Assembly: GCF_014205845.1 (NCBI RefSeq)
Contig: NZ_JACHCR010000009.1
Location: 1 to 64,000 of the forward strand
Length of the DNA stretch: 64,000 nucleotides
Direction of reading: 5' to 3'
DNA from: Mucilaginibacter cryoferens
GTDB taxonomy: Bacteria; Bacteroidota; Bacteroidia; Sphingobacteriales; Sphingobacteriaceae
Under the pieces are notes generated by a model. It was not told the origin of the DNA and made no database searches. It saw only the letters and a program-made list of their open reading frames with translations. Each line of letters begins with the position of its first letter. The stretch's first letter is position 1. This document shows positions 8,427 through 16,007 of this stretch, piece by piece. Position numbers and translations under genes: made by a program.

Positions 8427-9851
8427 TTACTCCGCCTTCGTCCACTGTGTATGGAAAGTGCCTTCTTTACCAATAAGCTCATAAGTATGTGCGCCAAAAT
8501 AATCGCGCTGAGCCTGGGTAAGGTTAGATGGCATTCTTGCACTGCGGAAAGCATCAAAGTAACTTAATGATGCGGCATAAGCAGGGGTGGCAATACCGGC
8601 AGCAATAGTTTTTGATAATAATGTTCTGATACCTTTTACAGATTCTTCAACCAGTGCCGCTACATTGCTATCTAACAGCAAGTGCTCAAGGCCGGCTTCT
8701 TTCTCGTAAGCGTTAAAAATATCGTTCAGGAATTTTGAGCGGATGATACAGCCGCCTCGCCATATCTTGGCAATTTCGCCTAAGTGCAGATCGTACTTGT
8801 ACTCGGCAGATGCATTTGAAAGTAAGTGCATACCCTGCGCATAGCTAATAATCATGGTGAAATAAAACGCCTGCTCTAATGCAACAAGTATCTCATCTTT
8901 ATCGGCATCTAAAACGATCTCGTCTGTGCTGTATATAGCGGCCGCTTTAACACGTAATGCTTTGTATTTAGACAGATCGCGCATTGATACAGCGGTATCA
9001 ACAGTAGGGATAGGTGCCTGCAGGTCCATCGCTACCTGCGATGTCCATTTACCGGTTCCTTTGGCGCGGGCCTCGTCTTTAATATCATCTAATAATAAAT
9101 GATCGGTCCCCGGTGCTTTAAAGGCGAAGATATCTTTGGTGATATCTAACAGGAACGATTGTAAACGGCCTTCATTCCACTGGGCAAATACCTTTTGGAT
9201 GGCATCATTATCAAGCTTAAGGCCTTTTTTCAATACCTCGTAGGTTTCTGCCAGTAATTGCATTAAGCCGTACTCGATACCGTTGTGTACCATTTTAACA
9301 AAGTGACCAGATGCACCCGGACCAATGTAGGTTACACAAGGTACACCATCAACCTTGGCGGCAATGGCTTCAAATATTGGTTTCATTACGTTGTAGGCAT
9401 CCTTATCGCCGCCCGGCATCATGCTTGGGCCACGACGGGCGCCTTCTTCGCCACCAGATACACCCATGCCAAAGAAATGCAGGCCAATAGCCTCCAGTTG
9501 GTCAACACGGCGGTTGGTATCGGTAAAGTGCGAGTTACCTCCATCAATTAAAATATCACCTTTTTCCAATAAAGGAATAAGCTCCTCAATTACGGCATCT
9601 ACAATTTTACCGGCAGGTACCAGCATCATAATAGCACGCGGGGTAGTAAGGCTTTGTACAAATTCTTTTACATCGCCAAAACCTTTAGCGGCCCTATCGC
9701 CTGCTTCTTCATTTAATGATGCTACTTTACCGGCATCTTTATCATGCCCGGCTACTGCAAAACCGTGATCGGCCATGTTGAGTAGTAAGCTACGGCCCAT
9801 AACGCCTAAGCCTATCATGCCAAAAGCATATTTATTTGTTGTTGCGCTCAT
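8427..9851 (-). CDS. gnd: 6-phosphogluconate dehydrogenase, decarboxylating
   Basis: Converts 6-phosphogluconate to ribulose 5-phosphate and CO2 with reduction of NADP. It has 474 residues, the size of the long homodimeric form. Visible are the N-terminal Rossmann motif GMIGLGVMGRSL (about residues 12-23), the substrate motif GVSGGEEGARRGPSMMPGG, the catalytic GASGHFVKMVHNGIEYG with its Lys, and the late blocks ISYAQGMHLL and YFGAHTYE. The start is only one base after the HAD gene's stop codon, so the two are translated from one message. Downstream, 193 bases holding a phrase-type inverted repeat separate it from zwf. Confidence 0.96.
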   Translation of the reverse strand: MSATTNKYAFGMIGLGVMGRSLLLNMADHGFAVAGHDKDAGKVASLNEEAGDRAAKGFGDVKEFVQSLTTPRAIMMLVPAGKIVDAVIEELIPLLEKGDILIDGGNSHFTDTNRRVDQLEAIGLHFFGMGVSGGEEGARRGPSMMPGGDKDAYNVMKPIFEAIAAKVDGVPCVTYIGPGASGHFVKMVHNGIEYGLMQLLAETYEVLKKGLKLDNDAIQKVFAQWNEGRLQSFLLDITKDIFAFKAPGTDHLLLDDIKDEARAKGTGKWTSQVAMDLQAPIPTVDTAVSMRDLSKYKALRVKAAAIYSTDEIVLDADKDEILVALEQAFYFTMIISYAQGMHLLSNASAEYKYDLHLGEIAKIWRGGCIIRSKFLNDIFNAYEKEAGLEHLLLDSNVAALVEESVKGIRTLLSKTIAAGIATPAYAASLSYFDAFRSARMPSNLTQAQRDYFGAHTYELIGKEGTFHTQWTKAE

Positions 9852-9852
9852 G

Positions 9853-10476
9853 TTATTTGAGGTTTTCTTTTTTTAGATCTTCTAATATTTTTTTTGTGGT
9901 TTCGAAACTGGTGTGCTGAAACGAACGGATACCCAGTTTTTGGGCCGTTGTAACAAACATCATCCTGTCATCAAAGTAAACGCATTGCTGTGGTGTTACC
10001 TGGGCAATACCCATAGCCAGTTGCCAGATACCAGGGTCGGGCTTGCGCATTTTAACCTCGCACGATGATACAAAGGCATCAAAGCACTCATGCAGTTTAA
10101 ATTTGCGTACCCGGTAATCGTTAAGCTCCTTCCCTTCGTTGTTAAGGGAGATAATACGGAAGCCGCAGTCTTTTTTCCACTCCTTTAGCCATTGCAGCAT
10201 ATTGGGCAGTTCAACCGAGGTTGAGAAAATAAAATCCTTAAAATCTTCGCGCACAAAATCCCTGGGGTGGTTAAATATTACCGTATCCAGGTATTCATCC
10301 AGCGTGATACTGCCAATTTCATATACATTGAAAATGAAATTGTGCAGGGAGTTTACTTCGGCGTAATCGAGGTTAAACCTTTTGGCCGCTTCCTCGCGTG
10401 CCTCGTGCCCCCAGCCGTTGGATAGTAAAATACCGCCAACGTCAAAAAAGAGGATCTTCAGATCAGCAACTTCCAT
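9853..10476 (-). CDS. HAD-superfamily (subfamily IA) hydrolase
   Basis: A small cytosolic phosphatase-like protein of 207 residues from the chosen start. HAD motif I is ILFFDVGGILLSNGWG, with nucleophile Asp12; the second Asp of the usual DxD is Gly, as in many FDxGGVL-type members. Motif II is IISLNNEG, motif III includes the Lys in MRKPDPGIW, and motif IV is CVYFDDR. The ATG at 10476 (MEVADLKI) was preferred to one at 10509, which would overlap tal by 23 bases; the chosen start gives a 10-base gap. Embedded between tal and gnd, it may dephosphorylate a sugar phosphate or clear a side product of the pathway; this is inference from position only. Confidence 0.88.
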   Translation of the reverse strand: MEVADLKILFFDVGGILLSNGWGHEAREEAAKRFNLDYAEVNSLHNFIFNVYEIGSITLDEYLDTVIFNHPRDFVREDFKDFIFSTSVELPNMLQWLKEWKKDCGFRIISLNNEGKELNDYRVRKFKLHECFDAFVSSCEVKMRKPDPGIWQLAMGIAQVTPQQCVYFDDRMMFVTTAQKLGIRSFQHTSFETTKKILEDLKKENLK

Positions 10477-10486
10477 CTGCTTGGGT

Positions 10487-11578
10487 TTATTTGTTTTTTT
10501 GATCTTCAATAGCTTTTAAAAGCTTCTCGAAAGGTTTGTTGAATTTCTCGATACCTTCATCCTCTAATTGTTGAGTGATAGCATCTAAATCGATACCCAA
10601 GTCTTTCAATTTAGCTAAAGTTGCAGTTGCTTCGGCTAAACCCAACTCCAGGGTGTTGGCAGCAATACCATGATCGCGGAAAGCGTCAACAGTTTCTAAA
10701 GGAACGGTATCAACAGTATCCGGACCTATCAAAGCCTCAACATATTTGGTGTCTTTAAACGCAGGGTTTTTGCTGCCTGTGCTTGCCCAAAGTAAACGTT
10801 GTGGCTGCGCGCCTTGTGCGGCAAGTTTTTGCCATCTTTCGGTGCTGAACACTCTTTTGTAAATTTCGTATGCTTTTTTGGCAGATGCTATAGCAACTTC
10901 GCCTAATAAAGCTTTTTCGCCTTTTGCTTCCAATAACGGATCAACAATAACGTCAATACGGCTTAAAAAGAAGCTGGCTACTGATGATATGTGTGCAATT
11001 TTGTGGCCTGCAGCTAAATGTTCCTCTAAGCCGGCTATGTAAGCTTCGGTAACAGCTTCGTAACGCTCTAAACCAAACAGCAGGGTAACGTTAATATTGA
11101 TACCTTTTGCAATTGATTGCTGAATAGCAGCCAAACCAGGTTGTGTACCAGGGATTTTGATCATTACGTTTTTGCGGTCAACTTTTTTCCAAAGTTCTTC
11201 TGCCTGTTTAGCGGTACCTTCGGTATCTAAAGCCAAAAACGGAGAAACTTCAAGGCTCACGTAACCGTCAACTTTGTTTGATTCGTCGTAAACACCTTTA
11301 AATAAGGCGGTAGCATTCTGAATATCTTTAACAGCTAAACCAAAAAACAATTGCTCGTTATCTGAAGTTGTTTTTGCCAGTTCGGTAATATCCTGATCAT
11401 AGTCAGAACTGCTGGTTATCGCTTTTTCGAAAATAGCAGGGTTAGAGGTTACGCCTCTTACGCCATCTTCATCAATTAATTGTTTCAGTTTTCCTGATAC
11501 CATGATCTCACGGTCGATAAAATCAAGCCAGATACTTTGTCCGAAATCGTGTATCTGTTTTACATTGCTGGTTGCCAT
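10487..11578 (-). CDS. tal: Transaldolase
   Basis: Transfers a dihydroxyacetone unit between sedoheptulose 7-phosphate and glyceraldehyde 3-phosphate in the non-oxidative pentose phosphate branch. At 363 residues it belongs to the longer type also found in actinobacteria and cyanobacteria rather than the short FSA/TalC type. Blocks seen are SIWLDFIDRE, GVRGVTSNPAIFEKAI, VSLEVSPFLALDT, the Schiff-base segment KNVMIKIPGT with probable active Lys141, ININVTLLFGLERYEAV, and RLLWASTGSKNP. It follows rpiA after a 176-base gap that has a possible promoter box of its own, and it precedes the HAD gene by 10 bases. Confidence 0.95.
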   Translation of the reverse strand: MATSNVKQIHDFGQSIWLDFIDREIMVSGKLKQLIDEDGVRGVTSNPAIFEKAITSSSDYDQDITELAKTTSDNEQLFFGLAVKDIQNATALFKGVYDESNKVDGYVSLEVSPFLALDTEGTAKQAEELWKKVDRKNVMIKIPGTQPGLAAIQQSIAKGININVTLLFGLERYEAVTEAYIAGLEEHLAAGHKIAHISSVASFFLSRIDVIVDPLLEAKGEKALLGEVAIASAKKAYEIYKRVFSTERWQKLAAQGAQPQRLLWASTGSKNPAFKDTKYVEALIGPDTVDTVPLETVDAFRDHGIAANTLELGLAEATATLAKLKDLGIDLDAITQQLEDEGIEKFNKPFEKLLKAIEDQKNK

Positions 11579-11657
11579 ATTGGTCTAATTAAATTTAAAT
11601 TTTTATTGGGTTAACGTTACAAATTGAAAATGCCTATAAAATTGATAGATATTTCTG

Positions 11658-11665
11658 CAAATGTA
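11658..11665 (-). promoter_or_regulatory. Possible -7 box for an internal tal promoter
   Basis: On the minus strand the sequence TACATTTG fits the Bacteroidota -7 consensus TAnnTTTG, 80 bases upstream of the tal start in the 176-base rpiA-tal gap. There is no good TTTG element at the usual 19-base spacing, so this is tentative. Confidence 0.3.
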
Positions 11666-11754
11666 TTCGTTTGATCCGTTTTGTAAAGTTCTTTGTTAAT
11701 ATTCTGTTTATTGTAAGCTAAATATCATCATTGCGTTACAGTGGCGTAACAAAG

Positions 11755-12462
11755 TTAATTATTTGATGCAACCAGTATCTCCAGGTTGTACCCTATAAAT
11801 AATCCGCTTTCTATTACGCCTGTAATGCCTTTAATGTCCTTTTCTAAGGTTATGGGCACCTCGTTAAAACGGCAATCTAAAACCATGTTATTGTTTTCGG
11901 TGATGATTGGTCCGTCTTTACCTTTTGCCGGTCGTACTATAATGCTGTTGGCTCCTAATTTTTCAAGCTCGGCCTCCACATGCAGCAACGCTTGTGGAAA
12001 CACTTCAATAGGGATAGGGAAATTGGTCCCTATTTTATCCACTATTTTAGAGTCGTCGACAATAATATAATTAACCCCGCTGGATGCAATAAGTAACTTC
12101 TCTTTAAACATGGCACCACCGCGACCTTTGATGAGGCTATTGTTTGGGTCAACCTCGTCGGCACCATCAAACAGCCAATCGGGTTTGTGTTCAAACAAAC
12201 TGGTAAGCGGGATGCCCAATTTGGTACAAAACATCGAAATTTCTAACGATGTAGGAATAGCTAAAACGTTTAGCTTCTCGGCCTTAATTCTATCGGCAAT
12301 AGCCAATAAAGCCATATACACGGTAGATCCCGAGCCTACGCCCAGCACATCGCCATCCTTTACCTTGTCGGCAATTTGCTGCGCTACTTTCTGTTTGCCG
12401 GCAGCATTAATGATCTCTGACGACCAGGCTAAATTTTTGATTAAACTACTTTCCCAATTCAT
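11755..12462 (-). CDS. rpiA: Ribose-5-phosphate isomerase A
   Basis: Interconverts ribulose 5-phosphate and ribose 5-phosphate, linking the oxidative branch to nucleotide synthesis. It has 235 residues. The RpiA family motifs are all present: LGVGSGSTVYMAL (phosphate loop), WLFDGADEVDP (catalytic Asp pair) and KGRGGAMFKEKLL (catalytic Glu and Lys). The gap to the upstream tkt stop is almost exactly filled by a long inverted repeat whose left arm begins 7 bases before this start codon, so a hairpin there could mask ribosome entry. Downstream it is separated from tal by 176 bases. Confidence 0.95.
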   Translation of the reverse strand: MNWESSLIKNLAWSSEIINAAGKQKVAQQIADKVKDGDVLGVGSGSTVYMALLAIADRIKAEKLNVLAIPTSLEISMFCTKLGIPLTSLFEHKPDWLFDGADEVDPNNSLIKGRGGAMFKEKLLIASSGVNYIIVDDSKIVDKIGTNFPIPIEVFPQALLHVEAELEKLGANSIIVRPAKGKDGPIITENNNMVLDCRFNEVPITLEKDIKGITGVIESGLFIGYNLEILVASNN

Positions 12463-12468
12463 GGATTT

Positions 12469-12637
12469 AGATTTGAGATGTGAGATATGAGATATGAGAA
12501 TTTTGCCAAGTGGCGAAACTCCCGATCTCTCAAATCACACATCTAATATCTGTTGTTTTTCAAATCAGATAAGAGATTAGAAACCCGTACATCCTGTGTA
12601 GCTGAGTCTCAAATCTCATATCTAACATCTCATATCT
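12469..12637. repeat. Phrase-type inverted repeat between tkt and rpiA
   Basis: Arms of 31 bases at 12469-12499 and 12607-12637 match as inverted repeats at 28 of 31 positions. Each arm is itself an iterated phrase of the GAGATATGAGAT type with a period of about 7-8. More degenerate copies lie in the loop (about 12535-12590). The right arm overlaps the tkt stop codon and the left arm starts just before rpiA. Confidence 0.9.
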
Positions 12638-14639
12638 ATAAAAGCGCTTTAGCGCGAGCCACTACATTATCAACTGTAAAGCCAAAGTGCTTGTACAGGT
12701 CTTCGGCCGGGGCCGATTCGCCAAAGGTGGTCATGCCCAGCATGTCGCCTTCGTCGGTAGTGTATTTATGCCAGCCCATTGGGGATGCCATTTCAACAGC
12801 CAAACGTTTGCGGTATGCTTTAGGGAATACCGTCTCTTTGTAAGCCGCATCCTGTTTTTCAAACAATTCCCACGATGGCATACTTACCACACGGGTTGAA
12901 ATACCTTCAGCTTCTAATTTAGCCTGTGCCTCCATGATCAAGGCAACTTCAGAACCGGTTGCTATTAATAGCAGATCAGGGTTTTTGCTGGCTTCAGATA
13001 GTATGTAAGCGCCTTTTTCAAGGTTTTCTGCCTTGCCATATTTATCCTGGTCAAGAATAGGTAAGCCCTGGCGGGTGAACACCAACACGGTTGGACCACC
13101 TTTTTTCTCGATAGCTACGCGCCATGCATGCACACTTTCGTTAGCGTCGGCCGGGCGGATGATAGTAACGTTTGGTATTGAGCGTAATGAAGCTAATTGC
13201 TCAACCGGCTGGTGGGTTGTACCATCCTCGCCTAAACCAATACTATCGTGGGTATAAACAAATATCGGGCTTATCTTCATAATGGCTGCCAAACGGATTG
13301 GCGGGCGCATATACTCAGAGAACATGAGGAAGGTAGCACCAAACGGTAACACGCCTTTTGTTAAAGCCATACCATTTAAGGCAGAGCCCATAGCATGCTC
13401 GCGGATACCGAAGTGGAAGTTACGGCCGCCCCTGTTTTCTGATGTAAAGGAATCAAACCCTTTCAGGTTGGTTTCTGTAGATGGTGATAGATCTGCCGCG
13501 CCGCCAATTAAATTTGGAAGGCTTGCCGCAACGGCGTTTAATGTTTTACCAGATGCCACACGGGTAGCTACTTTAGGATCTGACGCTTTAAATACCGGCA
13601 AGTTAGCTTTCCAGCCTTCAGGTAGTTCGCCTTTAAATGCGGCTTCGTATTCGGCGGCTAATTCTGGAAATTGTACTTTATAATCGGCAAATAACTTGTT
13701 CCATTTTTCTTCTGATGCAGCACCACGTGCTCCTTTGGAGTGGTAATACTCCAACACTTCATCAGGCACGTTGAATGATTTATCCGGATCGAAGCCAAAA
13801 AACTCTTTAACCAGTTTAATTTCGTCGGCACCAAGCGGTGCACCGTGTGACCCTGCTGTACCCGATTTGTTTGGGCTACCATAAGCGATCAACGAACGCA
13901 CGCGGATCAACGATGGTTTTTGTGCCTCGGCTTTGGCGTTTACTAAAGCCAGTTCTAAAGCATGGATATCATTAACATCGGGCAGATCCTGCACATGCCA
14001 GCCGTACGAGCGGAAACGGGCGCTTACATCTTCGTTAAAAGTAATATCGGTAGCACCCTCTATCGAGATGTGGTTATCATCGTATAAATAAATAATGTTG
14101 CCCAACTCCAGGTGGCCTGCCAATGAAGCAGCCTCTGAGGTTACACCTTCCATCATATCGCCGTCGCTCACAATAGCGTAAACGTGGTAGTTGAAAAGAT
14201 CGAAACCGGGTTTGTTGTAACGGGCGGCTAAGTGTTTTTGTGCAATGGCAAAACCAACACCATTGGCAAAACCCTGGCCCAACGGACCGGTGGTAACATC
14301 AATACCAGGAGCCAAACCATACTCGGGGTGACCGGCGGTTTTGCTGTTTAACTGGCGAAATTGTTTAATATCATCCAAACTCAAATCGTAACCGGTTAGG
14401 TACAAAAAGCTGTACTGTAACATACAGGCATGACCGCATGATAGGATAAACCTGTCGCGGTTTGCCCAATCGGGATTTTTAGGGTTGTAGTTTAATGCTT
14501 TCGACCATAAAACATGGCCCATTGGCGCAAGCGCCATGGCTGTGCCGGGGTGCCCCGAGTTTGCTTTTTGCACTGCATCTGCCGATAAGATCCGTACGGT
14601 ATCTATTGCTAATTTTTCTATGTCGGTGGTATTTTCCAT
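12636..14639 (-). CDS. tkt: Transketolase
   Basis: A thiamine-diphosphate enzyme that moves two-carbon ketol units between pentose, hexose and heptose phosphates in the non-oxidative branch. Its 667 residues match the full-length bacterial form with three domains. Seen are the N-terminal SGHPGTAMALAPMGHVLW, GIDVTTGPLGQGFANGVG, the diphosphate/Mg site SDGDMMEG..., the catalytic pyrimidine-domain block GIREHAMGSALNGMAL, and a complete C-terminal domain ending VARAKALL. It lies 54 bases after the glucokinase gene and 173 bases before rpiA. Nothing suggests a split-gene arrangement. Confidence 0.97.
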   Translation of the reverse strand: MENTTDIEKLAIDTVRILSADAVQKANSGHPGTAMALAPMGHVLWSKALNYNPKNPDWANRDRFILSCGHACMLQYSFLYLTGYDLSLDDIKQFRQLNSKTAGHPEYGLAPGIDVTTGPLGQGFANGVGFAIAQKHLAARYNKPGFDLFNYHVYAIVSDGDMMEGVTSEAASLAGHLELGNIIYLYDDNHISIEGATDITFNEDVSARFRSYGWHVQDLPDVNDIHALELALVNAKAEAQKPSLIRVRSLIAYGSPNKSGTAGSHGAPLGADEIKLVKEFFGFDPDKSFNVPDEVLEYYHSKGARGAASEEKWNKLFADYKVQFPELAAEYEAAFKGELPEGWKANLPVFKASDPKVATRVASGKTLNAVAASLPNLIGGAADLSPSTETNLKGFDSFTSENRGGRNFHFGIREHAMGSALNGMALTKGVLPFGATFLMFSEYMRPPIRLAAIMKISPIFVYTHDSIGLGEDGTTHQPVEQLASLRSIPNVTIIRPADANESVHAWRVAIEKKGGPTVLVFTRQGLPILDQDKYGKAENLEKGAYILSEASKNPDLLLIATGSEVALIMEAQAKLEAEGISTRVVSMPSWELFEKQDAAYKETVFPKAYRKRLAVEMASPMGWHKYTTDEGDMLGMTTFGESAPAEDLYKHFGFTVDNVVARAKALL

Positions 14640-14693
14640 TATAAATTATATTGTCGGTATTGTATGTTATTCTGTTGGTGTTGTTGCCAGGTG

Positions 14694-15422
14694 TCAGGCT
14701 TTGCTTTCATCATCATTAACCCATAGCCTCGATCCGCCTTTAATGCCATCGGCATTGGTCACAATCTTCATGTTCTTATCCAGTTTAAAGGTAAGCTCAT
14801 CGGAGTTGCCGCCGCCTATGTATAAAGTATCGTAATTGAATACTGTTTTTAAAATCTCAAAAACCTTTTGCATCCGCTTGTTCCATTTTTCTTTTCCCTC
14901 TTTCTCTAATGCACGTTCGCCAATATAATCGTCGTAATCTTTACCCTCTTTAATGGGCAGGTGTGAAAGTTCAAAGTGTGGCAGCAAGTGGCCATCCATT
15001 AACAACGCAGTGCCAAAACCGGTGCCCAGGGTAATTACCATTTCTAAACCTTTGCCTTTTACAACGCCAAGGCCCTGCATATCGGCATCGTTTATAACCT
15101 GGGTAGGTTTGCCCAATGTTTCGGCTAATTTTTTGGCCAGGTCAACATCGGCCCAAAGCTTGGTGTTTAGGTTTGGCGCGGTTTTAACAACCCCGTTTTT
15201 TACATAACCAGGAAAGCCCACCGAAATTTTATCATAAGCCGGAAATTTTTTTACCAGGGTTTTAATGGCGTTGATCAAATTCTCCGGACTGGCGGGTGCC
15301 GGTGTCGCGATCTTGTCGTACTCCATTTTTAGCTCGCCCTTAATGTTCAAGATAGTGGCTTTAATGTGGGAGCCACCAATATCGATTGAAAGAATTTTTA
15401 ACTGAGAAGGAGTTGTTTTCAT
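14694..15422 (-). CDS. ppgK: ROK-family glucokinase, probably polyphosphate glucokinase
   Basis: Phosphorylates glucose to glucose 6-phosphate, feeding the pathway encoded downstream. It has 242 residues, as in PpgK. The N-terminal phosphate-binding loop is ILSIDIGGSHIKATIL, a catalytic-Asp segment NDADMQGLGVVKGKG lies mid-protein, followed by VITLGTGFGTALLMDGHL and the C-terminal LYIGGGNSDELTF. The zinc-binding CxCGxxGCxE motif of typical ROK repressors and kinases is absent, as in polyphosphate-dependent glucokinases. Whether polyphosphate or ATP is the donor cannot be read from sequence alone. It is the first gene of the pentose phosphate operon, behind a 585-base upstream region. Confidence 0.82.
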   Translation of the reverse strand: MKTTPSQLKILSIDIGGSHIKATILNIKGELKMEYDKIATPAPASPENLINAIKTLVKKFPAYDKISVGFPGYVKNGVVKTAPNLNTKLWADVDLAKKLAETLGKPTQVINDADMQGLGVVKGKGLEMVITLGTGFGTALLMDGHLLPHFELSHLPIKEGKDYDDYIGERALEKEGKEKWNKRMQKVFEILKTVFNYDTLYIGGGNSDELTFKLDKNMKIVTNADGIKGGSRLWVNDDESKA

Positions 15423-16007
15423 TGAATATAGATTTTAGCGCCTTAGAAACCCGGTGTAAGCCAGGGAGTTTAATAATTGTAGCGCGTAAATATCACATTT
15501 TTAATAATATCTGTATGTTAAATTGTATAAATAACACGCAGGGCGGTAAACAGTATAAGAGTAAAGTTAGCCCTGATGTTTGCTTTGTCAACAGATATTT
15601 GAAACTATTTACTTAAATGTGGCAAAAATGTGTCATATAGACACAAATGTGCATAAGTCCGGGCGGCTTACACCGTAGTGATGGTTTTAAACCTATCGCT
15701 ACCCAGAATATTTTATGTTATTATATTAAAAACGTATCCCCACTCCGATGAAAGGATACCTTTCATCGGCCATATAAAACCGCCGATATTGCTTTTCGGT
15801 TGGTTTGCATGTACTTGTTTGAGCCTGTATTTATAATAATGGCGCTATTAAGACACAAAATTCGTTGATAATTTTCTTTAAATTTACTGTAAAAAGAATT
15901 TACTCGCCGCTTTTTTTGTATTAAACATGTTTTTTTGCTTTAAACATAAAAATATGTTGCAAATATGTTTATTTTGTCAGTAATTGTGTAATAAAACATA
16001 ATTTAAA
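15423..16007. other. Upstream region of the pentose phosphate operon
   Basis: This 585-base gap between ppgK and the glycosidase gene (both leftward) has no ORF I can support. The part near 15923-15999 is AT-rich and holds a palindrome AAACATGTTT (15923-15932) plus further AAACAT or ATGTTT half-sites at 15942, 15965 and 15994, which could be operators or simply AT-rich sequence. The operon promoter must lie in this gap, but I saw no exact consensus box. Confidence 0.4.

Noticed and set aside
8364..8567. 67-residue frame over the gnd-zwf gap
   Set aside because: It reads the pyrimidine-rich repeat (Leu/Phe/Cys-rich) and then the antisense of gnd.
12469..12637. Phrase repeats as a CRISPR or plain microsatellite
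   Set aside because: The arms are inverted rather than regularly spaced direct repeats, and a simple microsatellite would not have a complementary partner at the other gene boundary.
12553..12899. Frames over the tkt end
   Set aside because: They combine repeat sequence with antisense tkt; no start context or homology.
15923..15999. Possible CRISPR-like short repeats
   Set aside because: Copies are only 6 bases, irregularly spaced, with no spacers and no cas genes anywhere in the window.
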